Assembly (NCBI GenBank): GCA_017616435.1
Contig: JAFZYC010000045.1
Coordinates: 1 to 59,540, forward strand
Direction: 5' to 3'
DNA from: Clostridia bacterium
GTDB lineage: Bacteria > Bacillota > Clostridia > Christensenellales > CAG-138
Length of the DNA: 59,540 bases
This document shows positions 8,814-16,774 of this stretch, piece by piece. How positions within the stretch are numbered: the stretch's first letter is position 1; each line of letters opens with the position of its first letter. The notes under the pieces are model-generated. The model saw nothing but the letters and a program-made list of their open reading frames with translations, was not told the DNA's origin and made no database searches. Made by a program: the position numbers and the translations under genes.

Positions 8814-9653
8814 TCACTTTCCCTTGTCCTTGTCCTTGATATTCCTTTCAAGCATACGGATTATCGCATTGCGGATATCGACCGCCGTTCGGGCATTGGG
8901 GAAATACCGATGCAGGTCTTCAAAGCTGAAGCTGACCTTTTCACGCTGATTGGGCTTTTCCTCCGCCATGGTGGAATAGAGCTCGTCCTCATCGAGTGTG
9001 CCGGTATTCGTTGCCTTATGCATACGGTTCGCCTGAGAATATGAGGGCGTACAGTCGTTGAACTCGATAGCCGTAACGAGCGAAGCCTGAAGCTCGGGAT
9101 CGAGGAAGGATAATTCCACGCCTACCGAAAACGCTATACGCTCGGAATCGACCATGTCGAGTAGAGCGGGAATAAGGTGAGTAAGGCGGATGTAACGCTT
9201 TACCTGTGTGGGACCGTCATCATCAGAAATCTCCGCGGCTGCCAACCTCGGACCGATTCGGTCCGAAGTCATATCGGTACGGCTGCCTTGATGCTTCATG
9301 GCTTCCAGCTTCAGCTTATAAGCAAACGCCTTTTCGCTCGGCAGTATGTGCTCACGGTTCAGGTTGCTGTCGACGAGCGCGACCGCCGCTTCGTCCCGTG
9401 TAAGGCTGACTTCGATAACAGGCACGGTCTTGAGCCCCGCCTTCATAGCGGCGTGCGCTCTGCGGTGTCCGCTGACGATCTCGAAGCCGGTATCGATAGG
9501 CCTCACGATCAGCGGCACCATTATCCCGTACTCCCGGACGCTCTTGACGAGGGCGTCCATCTCGTCGTTATCGAGCACCTTGTAGGGGTGCCCCTTAAAT
9601 GGGTGTATCTTGCTTGCCGGGATCATTACCGGCGTGTTGTTTGATTGTTTCAT
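8814..9653 (-). CDS. ParB/Spo0J-like protein of an integrative element
   Basis: The protein is 279 residues from the ATG at 9653 (AAAGGAT upstream). It begins with a ParB N-domain: IPASKIHPFKGHPYKV, MDALVKSVREYGIMVPLIVRP, then VSGHRRAHAA (the GxRR CTP/nucleotide-binding box) and LVDSNLNRE. A KorB-like helical middle follows (TQVKRYIRLTHLIPALLDMVD). Chromosomal ParB proteins bind parS with a ParA partner. Here no ParA is adjacent, and the location beside TnpW and a serine recombinase indicates an element-borne copy, common in Clostridia conjugative transposons. The frame is intact. Confidence 0.85.
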   Translation of the reverse strand: MKQSNNTPVMIPASKIHPFKGHPYKVLDNDEMDALVKSVREYGIMVPLIVRPIDTGFEIVSGHRRAHAAMKAGLKTVPVIEVSLTRDEAAVALVDSNLNREHILPSEKAFAYKLKLEAMKHQGSRTDMTSDRIGPRLAAAEISDDDGPTQVKRYIRLTHLIPALLDMVDSERIAFSVGVELSFLDPELQASLVTAIEFNDCTPSYSQANRMHKATNTGTLDEDELYSTMAEEKPNQREKVSFSFEDLHRYFPNARTAVDIRNAIIRMLERNIKDKDKGK

Positions 9654-9719
9654 ACTAAATATCCTTTCGTTGTTGTTTTGTTGGAATGGCAAGGAGCGCC
9701 CATGCGGACGCTCCCGGTG

Positions 9720-9980
9720 TTATCGTTCGTATTCGTAATCGTGTTCAATGGGCCTGAGTTCGTTATCCGTATAGAAAGCTCTCTGCATCTTCGGGATATC
9801 GGCCTCAAGTTCGTCGCATATACGTAGCTCCCTGCGTATCCGCCGGAGCTCGGCAGTGAGATCGGCGATCTCGGGATCCTTTTCTCCGGTGCGGCGCTGT
9901 TTTCTGCGAAGCTCATTCCGTCTGTCTGCAAGCTCGGTCTGCCTTTTGATGAGCGCATCACGGCGAGAGTATGGTGTCAT
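9720..9980 (-). pseudogene. Probable C-terminal remnant of a relaxase
   Basis: These 86 residues are almost wholly charged coiled coil: RRNELRRKQRR, LTAELRRIRRELRICDELEADIPKMQ. The LRRIRRELRICDEL pattern resembles the end of MobA/MobL-type relaxases of gut conjugative elements, which sits upstream of ParB-like genes. No ribosome site precedes the ATG at 9980, so it is probably a cut-off 3' end rather than a true small gene. It could alternatively be a small element-specific coiled-coil protein. Confidence 0.45.
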
Positions 9981-10248
9981 TATACATCACAGCAATAATA
10001 AGAAAAGGACACAAAGCGAGAATTTGGGCAAATAGGGAAGATGCGGGATCGATACATAAAAGAATTATAGCCGTTTCCTGCGAAAATATATTTTGCACTC
10101 GAGCTTTTCATCCGAATAGATCGCCTATCTGAAATATCATTTAAGTAGAAAGGAGTAATAAGCGTAGCAGCGCATACCTTATGCAGAAGTATGATAAACG
10201 CTGTTTTCACTAAAACATCAGCCTGAATTATAATCACGGAGGTATAAA
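9981..10248. other. Junction between mobile remnant and envelope cluster
   Basis: No gene is seen. At 10086-10097 there is an AATATATTTTGCA-like box resembling the AT box of the shared promoter elements, but no TTGTCCCC motif is near it. The ribosome site of the next gene (CGGAGG) is at 10238-10243. Confidence 0.4.
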
Positions 10249-11349
10249 ATGAGCCAGGTTAGAGGGCACGAAACTGATTTGGACAGGGCAAATAAACTCC
10301 GCTCGCTTATCAGAATGATTCCATTTGTAGTGATTGCAATACTGCTTATGACGTTCATTGCTTGTAAAGCCGACCTCAATACACTTGAAGGTACCGAAAA
10401 AGTGAAACCCATAAATTCAGAAGTACCCTCAAGCGTTATCGAGACGAGTGCTTCAAATGAAGTTGTGAAGACGCCTACTCCGACGAACGCCCCTTCGCCA
10501 ACGCCGGAGCCTAACCAAATGACAGGGAACAACTGGAAAGTTGAGGAGATCGGCAGCATTAAGGCTGAATACATCGCACTGATGAAAGAGTACCTTGCCG
10601 GCGGCAAGCCGGATCTTGCGCCGCTTAAAAACCCGCTGAACAAACCAGAGCACTGGTTCGATAATCCCGGCAGGTTCGAGGGCGGATGGCTCGGCGCATT
10701 CTCGTCATACCTCTATCTTTCAAACGAGGCCGACGACGAATGGGATCATTATCTATGTCTGCATCACGTTTCATCCATCCCGCTTGAAACTTACAGGGCG
10801 GCGGTCGATAGAATCATCGAGTATAGGAAGCAGTATTGGAACATGGATTCTGTCCGCACAGACGGCGAGGAGGAGAACTTCGGTATTGCCCCTATTGAGT
10901 GCTTTTGTGGCGAGAATTGGTTCGTGCTCCCAGACTGGGAGGTTGAGATGAACCGTCAGGTGCACACGATCTGGCGTACTGACGACGGTGAGCACTATTA
11001 CGAGTTCGGCGATAAAAATGGAGAACTTGGTGTTCTGACTGACGCACTCATCGTTTCCGATAAGGTCGGTTATCTTTGCTGCACAGGCTGGGATTATGAG
11101 GATGGCCGCGGTTTCAGAGTATTTGTTACGCGCGACGGAGGGGAAAGCTGGAAGGCACTTGAGCTTGATGTTCCGGCTGAATACTCGACGTACGGAAGCT
11201 CCTTCGCATTTGCACCTGTGTTCGACAGCGATAGAGGCGTGCTTGCTGTAAGACTTTGCATGGGCGAAGGCTTGTTTGAAGTAGTACTTTTTGAAACCAA
11301 TGATGGCGGTGCAACATGGAGCTGTTGTCATAAAGAATCCCAAACATAA
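10249..11349 (+). CDS. Lipoprotein with BNR-type beta-propeller repeats
   Basis: 366 residues with CGGAGG just upstream. The N-terminus is cytoplasmic and charged for about 20 residues, then a hydrophobic stretch ends in MTFIAC at Cys39, a lipobox. A Thr/Pro/Glu stalk follows at about 75-93 (TPTPTNAPSPTPEP). The distal part contains two BNR/Asp-box motifs, VTRDGGESWK near 300 and ETNDGGATWS near 350, typical of beta-propeller sialidase or Ycf48-like folds. Catalytic sialidase residues cannot be assigned, so it is more likely a binding or sensing surface protein. It opens the envelope cluster; a shortened copy of its signal segment appears at 12296. Confidence 0.75.
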   Translation: MSQVRGHETDLDRANKLRSLIRMIPFVVIAILLMTFIACKADLNTLEGTEKVKPINSEVPSSVIETSASNEVVKTPTPTNAPSPTPEPNQMTGNNWKVEEIGSIKAEYIALMKEYLAGGKPDLAPLKNPLNKPEHWFDNPGRFEGGWLGAFSSYLYLSNEADDEWDHYLCLHHVSSIPLETYRAAVDRIIEYRKQYWNMDSVRTDGEEENFGIAPIECFCGENWFVLPDWEVEMNRQVHTIWRTDDGEHYYEFGDKNGELGVLTDALIVSDKVGYLCCTGWDYEDGRGFRVFVTRDGGESWKALELDVPAEYSTYGSSFAFAPVFDSDRGVLAVRLCMGEGLFEVVLFETNDGGATWSCCHKESQT

Positions 11350-11439
11350 TTGTGGCAGGAGTATTGAAACAGGAAACTACAATAGTTTTACACGTAGATA
11401 TTAATACTAAACGAGAACAAGAGTAAAGGAGTTATACAG

Positions 11440-12303
11440 ATGAGCAATATTAAGGGTTACGACACAATGATGCGCTTTACGAATCAAAGCCAAGTTGATA
11501 ACATCCTGATTGATACGTGGCACGGAACAGATTCTCCATTCTTTATGGGACGATATTTAACTAATGCAGACAGACCGGGAGACAATGTTCCAAACCCAGC
11601 AGATAAGAAAATGACCCTCAATGAGGTTAAGTTGCTTTCTGCGAATAATATTAACATTGTTTCAATCTATCAAGAAATCAAATTCAAGGTATCGAAGTTT
11701 GATTATGATAGAGGTATGTCTGATGTTGAAAGAGCAGTGTCTGCCGCTGAATCCTTACACCAGCCATCCGGCACTCCGATATATTTTGCAGCGGAAGTCA
11801 GCTTAGATTCACTTGATTCAGGTGGGATCAATACACTACACCAGTACCTCCAAGGAATAAAGGATGCACTAAGCAGCAGCATAATGAACCCAAATGGATA
11901 TACATTTGGCGTTTATGGTCCACAAGACACATGCAGAAAAATAAAAAATGAGTGGTACTCATCAGTACTCACCTTCTACGGAAAACCATATGGTACATAT
12001 TACAATGGATGGACCGTGAAACAAGACAACTCTCCTTCTGGTTATACCGGTGGATTAATCAATGTGGTTGATTTTGACACCGCACGAAACAGCGATTATG
12101 GTGGCTGGCAATATCATCAATACCCTTTTCATTGGAGTAATTACGGCAACATGGCTATGCACAGGAAAAAGTGTTTGTACTGCAATCGATATATTTATGA
12201 AGTTCACACGCCTAACAGTGCTGGAAACCGTTGTACAGTCTGCGGATATGAAGGCCCTATGATCACTCCTATGAGTGATCAGGGAGGTGAGCAGGATGAA
12301 TAA
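11440..12303 (+). CDS. DUF1906 glycoside-hydrolase-like protein with zinc-ribbon tail
   Basis: The 287-residue product follows the Rv2525c/DUF1906 pattern, a GH25-like barrel: KGYDTM opening, FMGRYLTNADRPGD, LTLNEVKLLSANNINIVSIYQE, then a repeat-like A-SAAESL--PSGTPIYFAAEVS segment, and late YGGWQYHQYPFHW. Homologues are thought to act on peptidoglycan or other glycans, but activity is unproven. The last ~45 residues hold C-x2-C and C-x2-CGYE-x2-PITP, a tail shared with the NlpC-type enzyme at 28415. There is no signal peptide, unusual for a wall enzyme: it is either exported by another route or released on lysis. It is preceded by AAAGGAG. Confidence 0.75.
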   Translation: MSNIKGYDTMMRFTNQSQVDNILIDTWHGTDSPFFMGRYLTNADRPGDNVPNPADKKMTLNEVKLLSANNINIVSIYQEIKFKVSKFDYDRGMSDVERAVSAAESLHQPSGTPIYFAAEVSLDSLDSGGINTLHQYLQGIKDALSSSIMNPNGYTFGVYGPQDTCRKIKNEWYSSVLTFYGKPYGTYYNGWTVKQDNSPSGYTGGLINVVDFDTARNSDYGGWQYHQYPFHWSNYGNMAMHRKKCLYCNRYIYEVHTPNSAGNRCTVCGYEGPMITPMSDQGGEQDE

Positions 12304-12367
12304 ACTTCATCCGTTTATCAAGAGAATTCCATTTGCCCTGTTTGCAATACTGTTTGTCAAGTATTAA
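12296..12367 (+). pseudogene. Micro-ORF: remnant of a lipoprotein signal segment
   Basis: A 23-codon frame starts 8 nt before the stop of the DUF1906 gene, with GGGAGGTGAGCAGG upstream. It encodes a basic start and hydrophobic run (KRIPFALFAILFV) closely resembling residues 16-37 of the BNR lipoprotein at 10249 (RMIPFVVIAILLM), then stops before any lipobox. It is probably the stump of a deleted paralog, though a small membrane peptide cannot be excluded. Confidence 0.5.
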
Positions 12368-12387
12368 CGAACAGGCAGGCTGTCATC

Positions 12388-12870
12388 GTGAAGAATCGTT
12401 TCCACAGTGATATAATAAAATGCGCCGATACTATAATGCTGCTCACCGTATGCGTATGCATTATCTTATTGCTCCCTGCCTGCACGCCGAAGGCGGACGA
12501 ACCGTTTGATGCAGAGGAAACGCTGACGAAGCTTCTTACCGAAGTGCATTATACGGCAGACCTTGAGGCCGCAGGCGAATATGCCGCATACGTCTTTACA
12601 GATATGCCCGATGGCGCGGAGGTCAAGATGTACACCTGCGGCGGCGGTCATGCAGATGCGGTCATCATGTGCAGGGCAAGGCATGCTTCCGATGTTCAGG
12701 CGATCCGCGATTCAATACAAGGATATATTGGATCGCGCCGGCATGACGCCGAGCGATATGATCCCGGGGAGGTTTCAAAATACGATAACGCCATTTGGCT
12801 GGAACGTGATCTGTACGTTATAGTATGTATAACGAGCGACGTTTCAGGCGCAGAAACCATTTTGAAATGA
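12388..12870 (+). CDS. DUF4358 lipoprotein
   Basis: 160 residues from a GTG at 12388. A long hydrophobic segment ends in LLPAC (Cys32), a lipobox. The remainder (42-158) fits DUF4358: an alternating beta/alpha domain with Y-F-D-MPDGAEV and CRARHASDVQAIRDSIQGYI, then VCITSD near the end. In Clostridia DUF4358 genes usually accompany an MBOAT acyltransferase and a DHHW protein in wall-polymer or exopolysaccharide O-acylation operons. Here the DHHW gene follows 10 nt downstream but no MBOAT is in the window. Confidence 0.7.
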   Translation: MKNRFHSDIIKCADTIMLLTVCVCIILLLPACTPKADEPFDAEETLTKLLTEVHYTADLEAAGEYAAYVFTDMPDGAEVKMYTCGGGHADAVIMCRARHASDVQAIRDSIQGYIGSRRHDAERYDPGEVSKYDNAIWLERDLYVIVCITSDVSGAETILK

Positions 12871-12880
12871 AGAGAAGAAT

Positions 12881-13903
12881 ATGATGAGCACTGCCAAAAG
12901 AAGGCTCAAAACAAAACATCTGATATGGCTCGTGCTGCTGCCCATGCTGTTTTCAATGGGGTGCAGCAAAGCAAAAACGGTTCCGATAGACTATGCCGCA
13001 TATGGCAGGACGGACATCTTCCGTGTCGGCAACAGGGCATATGAAAAATGCGTTTATAACGAAAGCACTGCCGCGAAATACGCTGAGCTGGTCGGTGAAG
13101 CGTCAGAAGCGCTGTCGGGTGAAACAAAGGTCTATTCGCTGATCATTCCCACCGCTTACGGTATAATACTGCCCGAAGAGGCAAAGAAACTCGTTCCCGA
13201 TTACATCGACACCCATGAGCGTATTTCCAACGTATATGCCGCAATGCCCGAAAGCGTGAACAAGATCGCTGTCTGGAATAGGCTTGTTGAGCACAGCGAT
13301 GAGTTAATCTACTTCCGAACGGATTATCATTGGACTGCGCGGGGAGCATACTTGGGTTACGAGGCATTCTGCGAAGCTAAGGGCATAGATCCGATACCGC
13401 TCCGCGATCACCGCACCGTAGGCTATGAAGGCTTCCTCGGTTCGTTCTATTCCGAAAGCGGCGGCGATGAAAAGCTCCTTCCCTCTGAAACGGTCGAGGC
13501 GTTTTACACCGTTTCGGAAAGTGTTACGCTTACCGTTGCGGATGAAAACGGCGTCACGGAGGATCGCCCTATGGTCGCCGACGTTTCAGGGCTTCCCGCG
13601 TCTGCAAAGTACATGACCTTTGCGGGCGGCAACAATCCGTTTTCGGTGATCACGAATACGGATGTTACGGACGGATCGGTGCTTATCGTTGTAAAGGAGA
13701 GCTTTGGGAGCCCTATGCTTGCGTTCCTCTGCGACCATTATTCCACGGTCTATGTGATTGACTACCGCTATTGGGACGGAAATATAATCGACTTCGCGAG
13801 GGAAGTTCATGCGGACGATCTGCTTTTCGCAAACAGCTTCTGCGCCGTTAACACGGGAAGCAACGTGGGCTTTCTTGCTATGATAATCAAGAACTTTGAA
13901 TAG
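12881..13903 (+). CDS. DHHW-family lipoprotein (AlgJ/AlgX-like)
   Basis: 340 residues with a lipobox-like MLFSMGC (Cys28). The family signature appears as RTDYHWTARGAYLGYEAF at 146-162, with Asp148, His150 and Trp151; the usual second His is Tyr here. A later VKESFGSPMLAFLCDHYSTVYVIDYRYW carries the conserved Ser used in SGNH-type acetyl transfer. DHHW proteins resemble alginate O-acetyltransferase AlgJ/AlgX and act outside the membrane on polysaccharide O-acetylation with an MBOAT partner. That partner is absent locally, so the substrate is unknown. The spacing (10 nt before, 12 nt after) argues for one operon with the sigma factor. Confidence 0.8.
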   Translation: MMSTAKRRLKTKHLIWLVLLPMLFSMGCSKAKTVPIDYAAYGRTDIFRVGNRAYEKCVYNESTAAKYAELVGEASEALSGETKVYSLIIPTAYGIILPEEAKKLVPDYIDTHERISNVYAAMPESVNKIAVWNRLVEHSDELIYFRTDYHWTARGAYLGYEAFCEAKGIDPIPLRDHRTVGYEGFLGSFYSESGGDEKLLPSETVEAFYTVSESVTLTVADENGVTEDRPMVADVSGLPASAKYMTFAGGNNPFSVITNTDVTDGSVLIVVKESFGSPMLAFLCDHYSTVYVIDYRYWDGNIIDFAREVHADDLLFANSFCAVNTGSNVGFLAMIIKNFE

Positions 13904-13915
13904 GAACAGACCTGT

Positions 13916-14389
13916 ATGGCTCAGGAAAGAACGGATTGGTTTTTTAACAGCATAGCCGCATTGAAGGGCGATATGTTCGCCTATGCTTTCAGTATCACAA
14001 AATCACGCGAGGATGCGGAAGATGCGGTGCATAACGCGATAATCAAGGCATTCGACGGCCTTCCTGAGCTAAAGAGCAGAGCTAAACTTAGACCGTGGCT
14101 TTTCAGGATACTGCGGAACGAATGTCTGAAGCTAATAAATCTCAAAAGCCGATTTACATCGATCACGGATGACATGCCGGCAGAGCATAAGGACCTGGAG
14201 GAAAGCCTCGACCTGGGTCTTGCGATAAATAGCTTAGGCGATGAGTTCAGAGAAGTGGTTTTGCTGTATTACAAGCTCGGCTATTCGACCGGCGAGATCG
14301 CAAAGATAGTCGGTATCCCGCGCGGTACGGTGATGAGCAGGCTCGCGCGTGCAAGGGAGCTCATCAGGATCAGAATCGAAGGAGAATGA
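13916..14389 (+). CDS. ECF-type RNA polymerase sigma factor
   Basis: 157 residues with two domains and no extensions. Region 2 at about 10-75 shows MFAYAFSITKSREDAEDAVHNAIIKAF and RPWLFRILRNECL. Region 4 at 105-150 shows FREVVLLYYKLGYSTGEIAKIVGIPRGTVMSRLARARELI. This is a classic ECF sigma factor that would bring RNA polymerase to a small set of envelope genes. It overlaps the anti-sigma gene by 4 nt (ATGA), the standard coupling of sigma and regulator. Its promoters are not proven; the triplicated TTGTCCCC-N16-TGTAAT element in this window is one candidate. Confidence 0.92.
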   Translation: MAQERTDWFFNSIAALKGDMFAYAFSITKSREDAEDAVHNAIIKAFDGLPELKSRAKLRPWLFRILRNECLKLINLKSRFTSITDDMPAEHKDLEESLDLGLAINSLGDEFREVVLLYYKLGYSTGEIAKIVGIPRGTVMSRLARARELIRIRIEGE

Positions 14390-15837
14390 CCATGAATACT
14401 GTTGATTCGGAAATAAAAAAGCAAGTCGACGCTTTCATTCCACCCGTGCCCGAAAGCTATAACAGAATGATCGACGGGACCATTTCGGAGCTCAGAGCTA
14501 GGGCCCCGCAGCACCACAGCTCCGGACGAAGCCATTTTATACCTTTTACCGTTATTGCTTCCGTCATTGCAGCGCTGTTTATCGTTACCTCTGTCATATT
14601 CGTCGCTCGCCCCGCTCTTGCGGCCGAGGTTCCCGGCGTCGGGAATATCGTCTATTCTATTTCTCCTAAAAAAAAGGCAAATGATTCCGACCGGGAGCGT
14701 ATCGAAGCCCTGTTAAACGATGCTTTCCGTTCGCTTTCTTTCTGCGATTATGAAGCGGCGGCCCGCTGCTTCCGCGGAGACAGTCTATCGGACCGCGGCA
14801 ATTATCTTTCCGCTGCATACGTTGATCACCTTCTTGCTTTCAGCGACTATTTCCCCGACGGCGCAAACGCAGCTGAACTGGAGATCGCAGACCTGCAGGC
14901 TGAACAGAAGGCTTTCCGATACACGGCGCATGTAACGCTGGACCTAATCTCAAGGGACGGAACAAGGCTCAGCACGGAGGATTGTACCGTTCAATTATGG
15001 GAAAACACGAAAGGATTGTACATAGAGAGCATTGAGTTTGACTCTGGTGGCTTTGGATCGTTTGCCGCCATGTATGAGGATATCTTCGGAACGGTTCCTT
15101 CTCACGGTGCAGGGCTTGAATTGATCCCCATAGACAGAGCATATCTTAGCTATACCCGCGTCATTGCCGAACAGGAAGGTGCAAGGCAGAGGACGGATCG
15201 TCTTGAGCTTATGCTTTCAGAGCTTGACGCTGTCAATGCATCCGATGAGGATAAAGCGATAAGGGAAAGCCTAATTACGGAAGAGCTTAAAAAAACCGAG
15301 GCCGAGATAACACCCGAAGTCATTACCGTCGAACAGCTTGCGTCGGAGCTGATGTACCGATACTGGCTCGGAAGGAAAACAGGCGAAGCGTGCGATTTTT
15401 CCGATATAATGGAGAGAAACGAACAGACGGACTTGTTCTGTTGGGACGCTGTTTTGCAGGCGGAAAGGGTCAGCCTCGGCGCGCTGAAGCCTCTCGTTTC
15501 GGTAGAACCGGGCACTGCTGAGATCCTTGAAACAATAGATGATACGAACGAGCTTATCAAAGCGCGCTTCTACGTCTATACCGAGATCACCGACGGCATA
15601 AGTGAAGGAGTCGGCGAAGAGATCATTTTAACGATCCGCAAGGATGACACCGGTTTTACCGTGATCGGTTTTGACAGAGACGTCGGCGATGGCTTATATA
15701 CCTACAGCTTAAAGCCTCTTGCGGCAGGGTATATCGAATCGGGCTGTTCATGGCAGGAAGCCGGACAAATGGCGTATGAAGTCCTGCATGAGCAGATAAT
15801 CCGCGACGCCCAATGGCTGACCGACCACGGTTATTGA
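14386..15837 (+). CDS. Membrane anti-sigma factor with extracellular sensor domains
   Basis: 483 residues (the ATG at 14392 is an equally good start). Residues 1-50 are cytoplasmic and would bind the sigma factor; a single membrane helix lies at about 52-74; the rest is extracellular. A first outer domain (about 95-250) resembles DUF4878/NTF2-like folds (ALLNDAFRSLSFCDYEAAARCF). A coiled linker follows (265-310). The last ~165 residues repeat a domain found in the next two genes: VEQLASELMYRY, DFSDIMERNEQTDLF, then LKPLAAGYIESGCSWQEAGQMAYEVL. Having the sensor domain also on secreted proteins suggests a common ligand. Confidence 0.8.
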   Translation: MTMNTVDSEIKKQVDAFIPPVPESYNRMIDGTISELRARAPQHHSSGRSHFIPFTVIASVIAALFIVTSVIFVARPALAAEVPGVGNIVYSISPKKKANDSDRERIEALLNDAFRSLSFCDYEAAARCFRGDSLSDRGNYLSAAYVDHLLAFSDYFPDGANAAELEIADLQAEQKAFRYTAHVTLDLISRDGTRLSTEDCTVQLWENTKGLYIESIEFDSGGFGSFAAMYEDIFGTVPSHGAGLELIPIDRAYLSYTRVIAEQEGARQRTDRLELMLSELDAVNASDEDKAIRESLITEELKKTEAEITPEVITVEQLASELMYRYWLGRKTGEACDFSDIMERNEQTDLFCWDAVLQAERVSLGALKPLVSVEPGTAEILETIDDTNELIKARFYVYTEITDGISEGVGEEIILTIRKDDTGFTVIGFDRDVGDGLYTYSLKPLAAGYIESGCSWQEAGQMAYEVLHEQIIRDAQWLTDHGY

Positions 15838-15851
15838 AAGGAGTTCAAAAG

Positions 15852-16616
15852 ATGAACAGATCAACAAAGAGCATTATCAGTTTGCTTTTATGCGTCGTTG
15901 CTCTTTTCTGCCTTGTTTCATGCAAGGGAACCGGATCGGAACAGACTGCAGCAAACAATACACCTGTTCCCGTTACGGAAACAGAGATCCCCGCAAAAGA
16001 TACGGAAGAACCTACTGAAAAGCCAACAGCTCTCCCAACGGAAGAGGCAACACCTCAGCCGGCCGAAACCCCTGAACCGACGCCCGATCCCAATGAAAGG
16101 CCCGATCCGGTAACGGTCGAATGGCTCGCGGCGGAGCTTATGCGCCGCTATAACACCGGTCGTTATCTTACTCTCGAACTCGCGGATTATTCGGATATTA
16201 TGGACAGGAATGAGGATACAGATCTGTTCTATTATGATAACCAACTTGAGATCGATATGTACAGACTCTATGGGGGGCCTCGAAACGTCCTCGAAGTTTC
16301 TCGCGGCGAAATAGGCCAAATAGATGTGGTCAGTGAGTCCGAAAGCGTGATCACGGTGCATGTTTGGGCCACAACAATTGTGATCGATGATGATCCGATC
16401 TCCGGAGACAGCATCGGGACCGACTTCCGCATCACCGTCGATAAGCAACGGATGGTGATAATTGCCTATGATCGTCCCTATGAGTGCGAAGGTTACTATA
16501 GAAATGACCTGAAGCCTCTTGCAATGCGCTATCGCAATCAGGGCATGTCATGGCAGGACGCGGATAAAAAAGCATATGATGAGCTCTATGCACGGCTTGA
16601 ATCTGAAGGGTATTGA
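15852..16616 (+). CDS. Lipoprotein carrying the anti-sigma sensor-like domain
   Basis: 254 residues from the ATG at 15852 (AAGGAG upstream; 14 nt after the anti-sigma stop). The signal ends in CLVSC, a lipobox, followed by a long Thr/Glu/Pro stalk to about residue 80. The globular part matches the C-terminal domain of the anti-sigma protein piece by piece: VEWLAAELMRRY, DYSDIMDRNEDTDLF, and LKPLAMRYRNQGMSWQDADKKAYDEL. It is therefore a free, membrane-anchored version of the sensor domain, possibly a competitor or co-receptor. The function is inferred only from similarity and position. Confidence 0.75.
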   Translation: MNRSTKSIISLLLCVVALFCLVSCKGTGSEQTAANNTPVPVTETEIPAKDTEEPTEKPTALPTEEATPQPAETPEPTPDPNERPDPVTVEWLAAELMRRYNTGRYLTLELADYSDIMDRNEDTDLFYYDNQLEIDMYRLYGGPRNVLEVSRGEIGQIDVVSESESVITVHVWATTIVIDDDPISGDSIGTDFRITVDKQRMVIIAYDRPYECEGYYRNDLKPLAMRYRNQGMSWQDADKKAYDELYARLESEGY

Positions 16617-16774
16617 TTCGCAACTTGTCGGTGAAAAGATACCCTGCATGAGATAATCGATCAACGCGAGAAAAGATGAATTCTTATTACGAATTTGGGG
16701 TGATGCAATACTATCGATTTTTATGGCCTTTTTCACTAGAATAACGACAACAAAACTAATGTATGGAGGTAAAT

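Noticed and set aside
10138-10243. Promoter TATAAT at about 10228
   Set aside because: It lies only a few bases before the ribosome site of the 10249 gene, so a transcript from it would lack a usable leader, and no -35 at proper spacing is present.
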